From assembly GCF_025860405.1 (NCBI RefSeq), contig NZ_CP063785.1, forward strand, positions 1,860,001-1,924,000: 64,000 nt of DNA. The letters run 5' to 3'. The notes under the pieces are model-generated. The model had not been told where the DNA came from, ran no database searches, and saw nothing but the letters and a program-made list of their open reading frames with translations. Source of the stretch: Tolypothrix sp. PCC 7712. Lineage in GTDB: Bacteria; Cyanobacteriota; Cyanobacteriia; Cyanobacteriales; Nostocaceae. This document shows positions 56,474-64,000 of this stretch, piece by piece (position 1 is the stretch's first letter; each line of letters starts with the position of its first letter). Both the position numbers and the translations under genes were made by a program.

Positions 56474-57445
56474 GTGAAGTTAGGACTGATAGTCATTTTG
56501 GTAGTGGTGATTGGGTTATCCCTAGTAATCGAGATAGGGTTGCGATCGCTGTTTGGTTTTGGTAATCCGCTGATTTATATTGGCGATCAAGAAATCGGTT
56601 ATTTGTTAGCACCTAACCAACGCACCCGTCGTTTTGGAAATCGCATTGAGATTAACGAGTATTCCATGCGTAGCGGGCCGATTACACCAATACCTGCGCC
56701 TAAAACTCTGCGAGTCCTACTTCTGGGAGACTCCATCGCTAATGGCGGTTGGTGGACGGATCAAAAGAATACCATCTCTGAATTGATGATGCGTTCTTTA
56801 AGTGCCGCACACACTGAAAAATATCAACAAGTTGAAGTATTAAATGCATCAGCTAATTCCTGGGGGCCAAGAAATGAATTAGCTTATCTTCAAAAATTTG
56901 GTAATTTTCAAGCTCAGGTAGTCGTCTTATTAATAAATACCGATGACTTATTTGCTACTGCTCCTACATCCTTACCAGTGGGACGAGATCGCAACTATCC
57001 AGATCGTCAACCTCCCTTGGCTTTAGTGGAAGTTTGGCAACGCTATATCAGTAAGCAAAAGCCAATACCAGAAATTACAGCCTTGCAAAATGAACCAGGC
57101 GATCGCGTGGGGGTTAATTTAGATGCGATCGCTAAAATTAAAGCACTAACTCGCGAAAGAGACAGTCAATTTTTGCTGGTGATGACTCCCTTATTGCGAG
57201 AAATAGGCGATCCTGGCCCCCGCGATTACGAAATAGAAGCACGCCAGCGTTTAACTGACTTTACGCAAGCACAGCAGATTAAATATATAGACCTATTACC
57301 GATATTTAACTCAACTGCCAACGTCAAAGCGTTGTATCACGACCATATTCACCTTAATTTACAAGGTAATCAGTTAGTCAGCCAACTTATAGAGCGATCG
57401 CTGATTGAACTGATGAAAGAGAAGCTTCCTACTGTGCTTGATTAG
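56474..57445 (+). CDS. SGNH/GDSL-type hydrolase, membrane-anchored
   Basis: About 323 residues from GTG; a TTG two codons earlier is also open but GGAGAG sits nearer the optimal distance to the GTG. The N-terminal helix (about 5-22) anchors it. The catalytic blocks are GDSIANGG near 88 (Ser), ASANSWGPRNE (Gly/Asn blocks) near 128, and DHIHLNLQGNQLV near 297 (Asp, His). It resembles acetyl- or acyl-esterases that modify envelope polysaccharides. Its stop overlaps the tail of a convergent Rpn fragment. Confidence 0.82.
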   Translation: MKLGLIVILVVVIGLSLVIEIGLRSLFGFGNPLIYIGDQEIGYLLAPNQRTRRFGNRIEINEYSMRSGPITPIPAPKTLRVLLLGDSIANGGWWTDQKNTISELMMRSLSAAHTEKYQQVEVLNASANSWGPRNELAYLQKFGNFQAQVVVLLINTDDLFATAPTSLPVGRDRNYPDRQPPLALVEVWQRYISKQKPIPEITALQNEPGDRVGVNLDAIAKIKALTRERDSQFLLVMTPLLREIGDPGPRDYEIEARQRLTDFTQAQQIKYIDLLPIFNSTANVKALYHDHIHLNLQGNQLVSQLIERSLIELMKEKLPTVLD

Positions 57446-57674
57446 TGTCTAACCAGTTAAACAAATCCTCAATAGCTGTGAAATCTAGCAACGCCTCACC
57501 CAGTTCTTCTAACTGATTGAGAGAAAGAGTTTGGATGCGTAAGCGAAGTGATTCGGGTAAATTTCCAAAGCGTTTTTGTAGTTGTCGGAGAACTAGAATT
57601 TGTTCACCTTCTTGTTTACCTTCTTCTCTTCCTCGCTCGTAGCCAATGCGCTCACCTGTGGTAATGTAGCTCAT
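57429..57674 (-). pseudogene. C-terminal duplicate of the downstream Rpn nuclease gene
   Basis: The reading starts MSYITTGERIGYERGREEGKQ and ends in LNQLEELGEALLDFTAIEDL, matching the C-terminal 80 residues of the complete gene just upstream on this strand. Its KQEG repeat has fewer units. It lacks the nuclease domain and probably is a partial tandem duplication rather than a working gene. It may still be translated as a short protein. Confidence 0.8.
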
Positions 57675-57688
57675 AACAAGCAAAATTC

Positions 57689-58690
57689 TTACTCTGATTG
57701 ATGAGTATCTAACCAGTTAAACAAATCTTCAATAGCTGTGAAATCTAACAATGCCTCACCCAGTTCTTCTAACTGATTGAGAGAAAGGGTTTGGATACGT
57801 AAGCGAAGTTGTTCGGGTAAATTTCCAAACCGTTTTTGTAATAGTCGGAGAACCAGAATTTGTTCACCTTCTTGTCTACCTTCTTGCTTACCTTCTTGTT
57901 TGCCTTCTTGTTTACCTTCTTCTCTTCCTCGCTCGTAGCCAATGCGCTCACCTGTCGTAATGTAGCTCATAGTTCGCTCCTGTTCAAATTGTTTAAACTC
58001 TTCCCAAAACTCCACTTCTAATGCTTTTGGTAAAATCATAACCCAGTCAATGAAGCGATAAAGGTTACGAATATCTTTTTCTTGCCAACCTTGTTCATAC
58101 AATCGTCGAATTAAACTAAATTTCCAAGTTTTGCGTTCTTGGAGTTTTTTAGTTGTTTGTTGTGTTTTTAAATGTGCCATTACTACCGTTGCAAAGGGAT
58201 TATCGCTAGCTTCTAATTCTGTCCAGCGGGTTTGGTAATCCCAAAGCTTGATTGTTCCAAATTCAAAATTCAGCCTAGTATCAGGGTAATTATAACTATA
58301 TTGGTTTGGTCGCCATGTTGAGTCCGAATCACACAAAATAGCCAGACTAATTGCTGGTTTGCCGAATCTGTCAAAAATTCGTAGATTGTATGAAAACATT
58401 CGTTCGGCAAAGTTTGATTCTGGTTTTGCCTGAATTTCTATATTTATCAATAGCCAAATTTCTTCGCCTTGGATTTGCCAAGCTTTGACTAATTTATCTG
58501 CATATCTTCTTCCCTGTTCAGCATCCCGCGCTATTTGTTGAAATTCCTTATCTAAAAATTCGTGGGGACGTTCCCAGTTAATTAATGCAGCTGTTTGCGG
58601 AAAGAAAAATTGCATTGCTTGTGGAAAGTAAGCTTCTAAAATTTCTTTCCAAGGGCTATCTTGATCGGCTCTTTCGCGTTCCTCTGTCAT
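57689..58690 (-). CDS. Rpn-family recombination-promoting nuclease / PD-(D/E)XK putative transposase
   Basis: 333 residues. The N-terminal region (about 15-260) is the Rpn/YhgA-like nuclease fold, where WLLINIEIQAKPESNFAERM carries an acidic/Gln-x-Lys motif typical of PD-(D/E)XK enzymes. A linker of about 30 residues with repeated KQEG units follows. The end FGNLPEQLRLRIQTLSLNQLEELGEALLDF is the DUF4351 tail common in these cyanobacterial proteins. They are frequent and variable, and are thought to act as nucleases with a role in recombination. Confidence 0.87.
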   Translation of the reverse strand: MTEERERADQDSPWKEILEAYFPQAMQFFFPQTAALINWERPHEFLDKEFQQIARDAEQGRRYADKLVKAWQIQGEEIWLLINIEIQAKPESNFAERMFSYNLRIFDRFGKPAISLAILCDSDSTWRPNQYSYNYPDTRLNFEFGTIKLWDYQTRWTELEASDNPFATVVMAHLKTQQTTKKLQERKTWKFSLIRRLYEQGWQEKDIRNLYRFIDWVMILPKALEVEFWEEFKQFEQERTMSYITTGERIGYERGREEGKQEGKQEGKQEGRQEGEQILVLRLLQKRFGNLPEQLRLRIQTLSLNQLEELGEALLDFTAIEDLFNWLDTHQSE

Positions 58691-58706
58691 GAATTAATTG
58701 GTAGTA

Positions 58707-58832
58707 TCAAAATTTGATATCGATGTATTACCGATACTCAACTCAAATGCAAATGTTAAAGCATTGTATCAAGACGACATTCATCTGAATTTACAAGTTA
58801 ATCAGCTGGTATGGGAAACTCTGATGATCTAA
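58707..58832 (+). pseudogene. Decayed C-terminal fragment of an SGNH hydrolase
   Basis: One frame reads DVLPILNSNANVKALYQDD then IHLNLQVNQLVWETLMI and stops. This aligns with the C-terminus of the SGNH hydrolase at 56.5 kb (DLLPIFNSTANVKALYHDH then IHLNLQGNQLVSQLIERS). The catalytic DxxH is altered to DDIH-like text, and no upstream part of the gene remains. It is therefore a relic of a duplicate. Confidence 0.82.
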
Positions 58833-58945
58833 AAATTAAGCGATCGCTCTTAATTTTATTAAAGCAATAAATTGGTTTCACTGTGAAGCTTAACGGAGGC
58901 AGGTCTATGAGTTGGGGTGCAGTGTTTGCCTGCTAGCAACTGCTA

Positions 58946-59236
58946 CTATCTACGATTTTTCCAATATCCAGGTTCTCGGCTACAATGCATCACTGCCAGA
59001 ATAAGAATGTAATCTTGCTCGATTGTATAGAGAATCCCATAAGGGAATTTGCGTGTCATACATCGCCGAACATCTTCATAAATAACTATGTAGCGAGTAG
59101 GGGATTCTCTAATTCGATAGACTGCATCTTCAATAGCATTAATGAACGCCTGCGCCACCTCAACCCGTTGTTGTAAATAGTATTGAACAGCCTCAGTATA
59201 CTCTGTGAGAGCTTGAGGGTGAAAGACGTATCTCAT
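58946..59236 (-). CDS. ParE/RelE-superfamily toxin
   Basis: 96 residues with the type II toxin pattern: FHPQALTEYTEAVQYYLQQ at the start, AFINAIEDAVYRIRESPTRY in the middle, and the C-terminal RRCMTRKFPYGILYTIEQDYILILAVMH. The fold belongs to the RelE/ParE group, with the basic residues and terminal arm present. It overlaps its partner by one base (TAATG). Whether it targets gyrase or ribosomal mRNA cannot be told from sequence. Confidence 0.88.
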   Translation of the reverse strand: MRYVFHPQALTEYTEAVQYYLQQRVEVAQAFINAIEDAVYRIRESPTRYIVIYEDVRRCMTRKFPYGILYTIEQDYILILAVMHCSREPGYWKNRR

Positions 59237-59463
59237 TACTCAAGCAATCGCCTCACTTGAGCCAAAGCTTCTTCTCCTGGAATGGTCTGAACAGAACCGT
59301 TGCGAACTTGATCTCTTCGTTTTATCGCTTCAGTAGCCCAAGCAGCTTGAATGCTTGGATCGGTATCGAATTCCAAACTTTCAACTAGCTTGTCTGCTAA
59401 GAGTGCTCTAGATGCACTAGGGAGTGCTAAGAGTTCTTCTGTTAGTTGCTCAATTGAACGCAT
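59236..59463 (-). CDS. Addiction-module antitoxin (TIGR02574-like)
   Basis: About 75 residues from an ATG preceded by GAGG; the frame extends four codons to a TTG. The sequence MRSIEQLTEELLALPSASRA with LADKLVESLE is the pattern of the putative addiction-module component family that partners RelE/ParE toxins. The toxin start overlaps its stop, so the pair is coupled, with the antitoxin first. Confidence 0.87.
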   Translation of the reverse strand: MRSIEQLTEELLALPSASRALLADKLVESLEFDTDPSIQAAWATEAIKRRDQVRNGSVQTIPGEEALAQVRRLLE

Positions 59464-59531
59464 AGCGCCTCGCAAAATCTTACATTTTGCTTACATTTTA
59501 ACTAGTAGCGGTAGGGTGCGTTATGGATATT

Positions 59532-60293
59532 CTAAAACCCCGATAAGTAGCTAAGAACTTTTTCCTGCCAAAAGTTGATCCGGTTTTCTCGTGTTGCTGG
59601 TTTACGCATTATTTTACGCCAAGTAGCATTTGCAGCACCACTTGGATGAGGAAACTCTAGGTGTTTGATATTTAAATTAATGTTTCTAACTGTACTGCTC
59701 GCTACATTGCCCCAAGTAACGACCGCAAGTGGCTCAAAAATTTCCAACTCTGTCTTCAGAATTTGAATGAATTGTGTGCGGTCTTTTTTACTCAAAGGAA
59801 TACCGCGATCAGAATTAGCCTCACTGACCCAAATCTTGAAAATGTCCGTTAGGTAGACGCGATACCCTTCATCTAGTAGGACTTTTATCAAATCAAAATA
59901 ACGTGACCTTTTACGACAATTCTGTAAGTGCAAAGCATAGGGTGTTGCAATCCCAATTTTTTCCAATCGTACTTTGCTTTTTCTTAAAGGATCTTGTCCG
60001 ATAATAGCAATTGTTTTTTTGTTCAGAACGCTGTTGTTCTTTTCGAGGATGCTTGGAATATCTACTCCAATGACGAAAGATTCTTCATAGCGAGTTTTAA
60101 AACTTTCATCGAATGAATGAAAAATATTTCTAGTAAGTTTATGTTCGGGATAGCCTTCTACTTCAAACTCTTGCTGCATTACCGCATACAAATCTTGCAA
60201 TTTAACTTGCGGAATATCAAAAACTTTAGATAATTCCCTGTGCAAAGCTTCAAACTCGTTATCTTTAAATTGAGAAAACAAATACTCTGGCAT
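59532..60293 (-). CDS. Uracil-DNA glycosylase-superfamily-like protein
   Basis: 253 residues. A UDG-like core is suggested by IAIIGQDPLRKSK (like the GQDPY/GxDP motif, near residue 96) and PHPSGAANATW (like the HPSP motif, near 214). Central strands such as AVVTWGNVAS fit the fold. The usual UDG catalytic Asp and Tyr cannot be confirmed by eye, and the N-terminal 85 residues are unlike classical UDG. It could be a UDG-fold protein involved in defence or repair rather than a housekeeping enzyme. It lies 91 bases after an unknown gene on the same strand. Confidence 0.75.
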   Translation of the reverse strand: MPEYLFSQFKDNEFEALHRELSKVFDIPQVKLQDLYAVMQQEFEVEGYPEHKLTRNIFHSFDESFKTRYEESFVIGVDIPSILEKNNSVLNKKTIAIIGQDPLRKSKVRLEKIGIATPYALHLQNCRKRSRYFDLIKVLLDEGYRVYLTDIFKIWVSEANSDRGIPLSKKDRTQFIQILKTELEIFEPLAVVTWGNVASSTVRNINLNIKHLEFPHPSGAANATWRKIMRKPATRENRINFWQEKVLSYLSGF

Positions 60294-60384
60294 GGACTAA
60301 AAGCTCTTTATGACGCACTATCAATGTAGTTTGCCCATAACCATTAACAAGATCGCAAGTCAAAACAAAACTATCGATCCGGTT

Positions 60385-60813
60385 CTATTTATCAGATTGG
60401 ACAGTTTCTAGGCGAAAACGCTTAAATGCTCTAGCTGCTTCTGGAATTAGTTCAATGTACCAATACCCATTTATCTCATCATTAAACCAACTAATTATTG
60501 CCAGTGCTGGTGGTCTAAATTCGTCATATTCTAGTCCCAAAAATTTGCAGAATTTTGCACCTAAAATACCAATTTGTCCAGAAGAGTCACCATCATATCC
60601 TGCAGATGCAGATAACTCCCAAGTACGTAATCTGTGATTGTCTATCATAAAGTAACTGTGCTGATACAGCTTATTCAAAATTGCTTTGTGTCCTGGTGTC
60701 AATCCTTCATAAATTGAGTGAAATGCTTCCAGATATTCTTCTTCTGAAGGAATATAACGTTCATCATCGTTCAGCACTCTATTCTTATCCTTGTGATTTA
60801 AGCTAATCGTCAT
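60385..60813 (-). CDS. Unknown protein upstream of the UDG-like gene
   Basis: 142 residues, soluble. The pattern LTPGHKAILNKLYQ, ELSASAGYDGDSSGQIGILGAKFCKFLGL and ISWFNDEINGYWYIELIPEAARAFKRF resembles, from memory, a small domain sometimes found beside or fused to HNH nucleases. I cannot name it with confidence. The two genes probably form a unit, with this one first. No catalytic residues are obvious. Confidence 0.6.
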   Translation of the reverse strand: MTISLNHKDKNRVLNDDERYIPSEEEYLEAFHSIYEGLTPGHKAILNKLYQHSYFMIDNHRLRTWELSASAGYDGDSSGQIGILGAKFCKFLGLEYDEFRPPALAIISWFNDEINGYWYIELIPEAARAFKRFRLETVQSDK

Positions 60814-60949
60814 TCATTTTTCCGGGATGAGTTGCTTGTGGTAAGCGGTTCAGCCTTGGGGTTATGCAACTTAAATGCTTATTAGCTTACTAGAATGTGA
60901 TTATTAAGTAGTATTACTAGATAAAACCGTAATTAATACTACTTAAACA

Positions 60950-60979
60950 CATAAAAATGAGATAGGCAAATTGCCTATC
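60950..60979 (-). terminator. Terminator-like palindrome downstream of thrS
   Basis: GATAGGCAAATTGCCTATC is an almost perfect 19-base palindrome. On the reverse strand it is followed by TCATTTTTATG. It lies about 85 bases after the thrS stop in that direction. Confidence 0.65.
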
Positions 60980-61061
60980 CCCATAAGAAATTAAGTTACT
61001 TTAGACAAACTTTTGACTGTACTTTTGTTTGTTAACTGGTGATTACCCAGCTAACGTTTTG

Positions 61062-62891
61062 CTAGAAGTTCTCGAAGTTAGCGATCGCAGTTTTCAATTT
61101 ATCTAAAACCTCATCCACTGCAATAACACCCAATTCCCCAGAAGCGCGAGTACGAATACTCAGGCTGTTGGTTTCTACTTCCTTGGCTCCCACAACTGCC
61201 ATTACGGGTATTTTTTCTTTCTCTGCATTACGGATTAATTTACCCAAGCGATCGCCACTTAGATCAACTTCGGCACGGATACCCAAAGCTTGCATCTTCG
61301 CGACGACTTCTTTTGTAAAATCAATTTGTGCTTCCCCAACTGGTAGCAATCTCACTTGTACTGGTGCTAACCACAAGGGGAAATCACCCGCATACTCTTC
61401 AATCAAAATCCCAATTAGCCGTTCCAGTGAACCAAAGGGCGCACGGTGAATCATTACCGGACGTTGACGGGAACCATCTTCAGCAACATACTCTAACTCA
61501 AAGCGTTCTGGTAAGTTGTAATCTACTTGTACAGTTCCTAATTGCCATTCTCTCTCTAGGGCATCACTAAAGATAAAGTCGAGTTTAGGGCCATAGAAAG
61601 CTGCTTCCCCAATTCCCTCAAAATGTTCCATCCCTAGCTGTTCTACAGCACGGCGAATTGCACCTTGGGCTTTTTCCCACGCTTCATCGGAACCAATATA
61701 TTTATCACTAGCTGGATCGCGGAAACTCAGCCTGGCTTTAAAGTTCTTCAGTTGCAGTTTATTGAACACCGACAAAATCAAATCAACAACGTTCAAAAAC
61801 TCACTGTCTAGCTGTTCGGGGGTGACAAAAAGGTGAGAATCATCCACAGTAAACCCGCGTACTCTCGTTAAACCGCCTAGTTCCCCTGATTGTTCGTAGC
61901 GGTAAACCGTACCAAATTCTGCCAAGCGCATTGGTAGTTCCCGATAGGAACGCAATTCACTCTTATATATTTGAATATGGAAAGGACAATTCATTGGCTT
62001 CATCACAAAGCCATTTTCTAAAGCCGCAGCTGCTTCATCCTCCGCCATTAAGGGGAACATATCTTCTTTATACTTCTGCCAATGTCCAGATATTTTAAAT
62101 AAATCAACTTTGGCAATATGGGGAGTGACTACAGGTAAATAACCGCGTTTTAGCTGTTCCTTTTGCAAAAAGTCTTCTAACAGACTCCGCAACAAGGTAC
62201 CTTTGGGAGTCCACAAAGGTAAACCCGGCCCCACAAGGTCAGAGAATATAAATAATCCGAGTTCTTTACCTAATTTGCGATGATCTCGGCGCTGTGCTTC
62301 TTCTTTGCGTCGCTTATATTCAGCTAATTGTTCGGGATTTTCCCAAGCAGTAGCGTAAATCCGTTGTAGTTGGGCTTTGGTTTCATCACCACGCCAATAA
62401 GCACCCGCAACGCTTTCTAATTCAATAGCTTTGGGGTTAATTTCACTGGTATTTTCTAAATGCGGCCCCGCACACAAATCCCACCATTCATTTCCCAAGT
62501 GGTAAATCGTGATAGGTTCTTCCTTAATATCTGCCAGAATTTCTAACTTGTAAGGTTCTTTAATTTCCTGAATCCGGCGTTCAGCTTCTTCCCGGCTGAC
62601 TTCTTCCCGAACTACCGGAAGTTTGCGATTGATAATTTTCACCATCTCTTTTTGGATGGCTTTTAAATCCTTATCAGTGAATGGTTCTGGATTGTCAAAA
62701 TCATAGTAAAAACCGTTATCAATCCAGGGGCCAATTGTTACTTGCGCCTTAGGAAACAGCTTTTGTACGGCCATAGCCATCACATGAGAAGCAGTGTGAC
62801 GGATTTTTTTTAAGTTTTCCGATTCGCTGCTACGAGGTAAATACATTTTTGCAGGTTGTTCTGATTGATTGGGAACTTGATTAGGCGACAT
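61062..62891 (-). CDS. thrS: Threonyl-tRNA synthetase (lacking the N-terminal TGS domain)
   Basis: 609 residues. It charges tRNA-Thr. The editing domain (about 30-200) has HTASHVMAMA and CAGPHLENTSEI, with the HxxxH and C/H residues of the N2 site. The class II catalytic core has motif 2-like FGTVYRYEQSG, motif 3-like IHRAPFGSLERLIGILIEEY, and the zinc ligands in MNCPFH, DDSHLF and the His of MIHRAP. The anticodon-binding domain closes the chain. It starts directly in front of the editing domain, so the small TGS domain of other ThrRS is absent. Confidence 0.95.
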   Translation of the reverse strand: MSPNQVPNQSEQPAKMYLPRSSESENLKKIRHTASHVMAMAVQKLFPKAQVTIGPWIDNGFYYDFDNPEPFTDKDLKAIQKEMVKIINRKLPVVREEVSREEAERRIQEIKEPYKLEILADIKEEPITIYHLGNEWWDLCAGPHLENTSEINPKAIELESVAGAYWRGDETKAQLQRIYATAWENPEQLAEYKRRKEEAQRRDHRKLGKELGLFIFSDLVGPGLPLWTPKGTLLRSLLEDFLQKEQLKRGYLPVVTPHIAKVDLFKISGHWQKYKEDMFPLMAEDEAAAALENGFVMKPMNCPFHIQIYKSELRSYRELPMRLAEFGTVYRYEQSGELGGLTRVRGFTVDDSHLFVTPEQLDSEFLNVVDLILSVFNKLQLKNFKARLSFRDPASDKYIGSDEAWEKAQGAIRRAVEQLGMEHFEGIGEAAFYGPKLDFIFSDALEREWQLGTVQVDYNLPERFELEYVAEDGSRQRPVMIHRAPFGSLERLIGILIEEYAGDFPLWLAPVQVRLLPVGEAQIDFTKEVVAKMQALGIRAEVDLSGDRLGKLIRNAEKEKIPVMAVVGAKEVETNSLSIRTRASGELGVIAVDEVLDKLKTAIANFENF

Positions 62892-63070
62892 CGGCTGCTA
62901 AACCATTGGCGAAGTGATTGCTAAAGTGATTGATCAGTGAGTGTTCTGAAAAATCTACCCAAATATAACATGGGCAAATATGCCATCTTAACAGGCTTTT
63001 CCCTATGCTAGATCAACTCTTACAGCTTCAGCTGAAGTTGATGGAAATGGGGATTGGGGATTGGGGAAAG

Positions 63071-63124
63071 GAGATGAGGGAGATGAGGGAGATGAGGGAG
63101 ATGAGGGAGATGAGGGAGATGAGG
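63071..63124. repeat. 9-bp tandem array GAGATGAGG (six copies)
   Basis: Six perfect copies in a row, preceded by GGGGATT-like units. The reverse complement is the same kind of text that appears inside the UgpC-like coding region near 32.93 kb. Confidence 0.93.
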
Positions 63125-63149
63125 GAGATAAATACTTTTGTTTTGTACA

Positions 63150-63167
63150 GGCGCGATTAATCGCGTC
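63150..63167. repeat. Dispersed 18-bp palindrome, variant copy (GGCGCGATTAATCGCGTC)
   Basis: One base differs from the copies near 1.67 and 28.9 kb. Flanks TTGTACA before and TCTCTGCAACTCAG after are similar to the other copies. Confidence 0.78.
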
Positions 63168-63175
63168 TCTGCAAC

Positions 63176-64000
<825 letters not shown>

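Overview
The window looks like chromosome of a filamentous, probably heterocyst-forming cyanobacterium (Nostocales; genus not assignable from sequence alone). Reasons: very frequent GCGATCGC (HIP1) octamers, Psb27 and NdhL, a tRNA-Leu(UAA) interrupted by the cyanobacterial group I intron, many cyanobacterial DUF families (DUF928, DUF2499, DUF3593, DUF3318, DUF3007), a CofH deazaflavin enzyme, and many short tandem heptamer arrays (STRRs) in AT-rich spacers.

Layout. 0-3.4 kb: tail of a DUF928 protein, CsaB-type pyruvyl transferase, the DUF2499/DUF3593 membrane pair and hisA. 3.4-6.5 kb: two tiny basic ORFs and two tandem coiled-coil paralogues. 6.9-9.8 kb: phosphate-sensing operon (SphR/SphS-like two-component pair plus PhoU-like protein) with a clear terminator. 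10.5-14.2 kb: Crp-family regulator, SLH-OprB porin, small Cys-rich protein and DUF3318 protein. 14.2-17.6 kb: divergent GT2-GtrA fusion and a large GT39-like membrane protein. 17.7-24.1 kb: cofH, psb27, a secreted GH10-like protein, an alpha/beta hydrolase, DciA (helicase loader) and a Rieske ferredoxin. 24.9-26.6 kb: a complete IS5-type insertion sequence. 26.9-34 kb: double ABC ATPase, ssb, a 21-bp minisatellite split by a MITE, a flavin monooxygenase and a UgpC-like ABC ATPase with repeat-derived insertions. 34.9-41.4 kb: second Crp-family regulator, Ser/Thr kinase, Omp85 and an LpxB-like protein. 41.4-48.6 kb: signalling cluster of six genes (NarL-type regulator, PAS histidine kinase, Rcp-like receiver, two receiver-kinase hybrids, single-domain receiver). 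49.7-52.6 kb: AAA ATPase and a solitary TnpB element. 52.9-56.2 kb: Gln-rich membrane protein, trpA, the ndhL-DUF3007 pair and tRNA-Leu. 56.5-60.8 kb: accessory stretch with an SGNH hydrolase, an Rpn/PD-(D/E)XK nuclease, fragments of both, a ParE-type toxin-antitoxin pair and a uracil-DNA-glycosylase-like protein beside an unknown gene. 61-64 kb: thrS and the C-terminal part of a FGGY sugar kinase.

The most informative non-gene signal is a short MITE-like element (inverted repeats near GGGAYTTCCAA, 3-bp TWA target duplications). It is present in three copies with both ends visible, plus one candidate remnant. One copy sits precisely inside the 21-bp minisatellite. In another, and at the remnant, the interior or edge is occupied by arrays of the heptamer TTGACTG, which suggests a link between the MITE and STRR expansion. 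The best candidates for undescribed gene systems are the UDG-like protein with its unknown partner next to a toxin-antitoxin pair, and the tandem coiled-coil paralogues. All functions are inferred by reading translations; no database search was possible.
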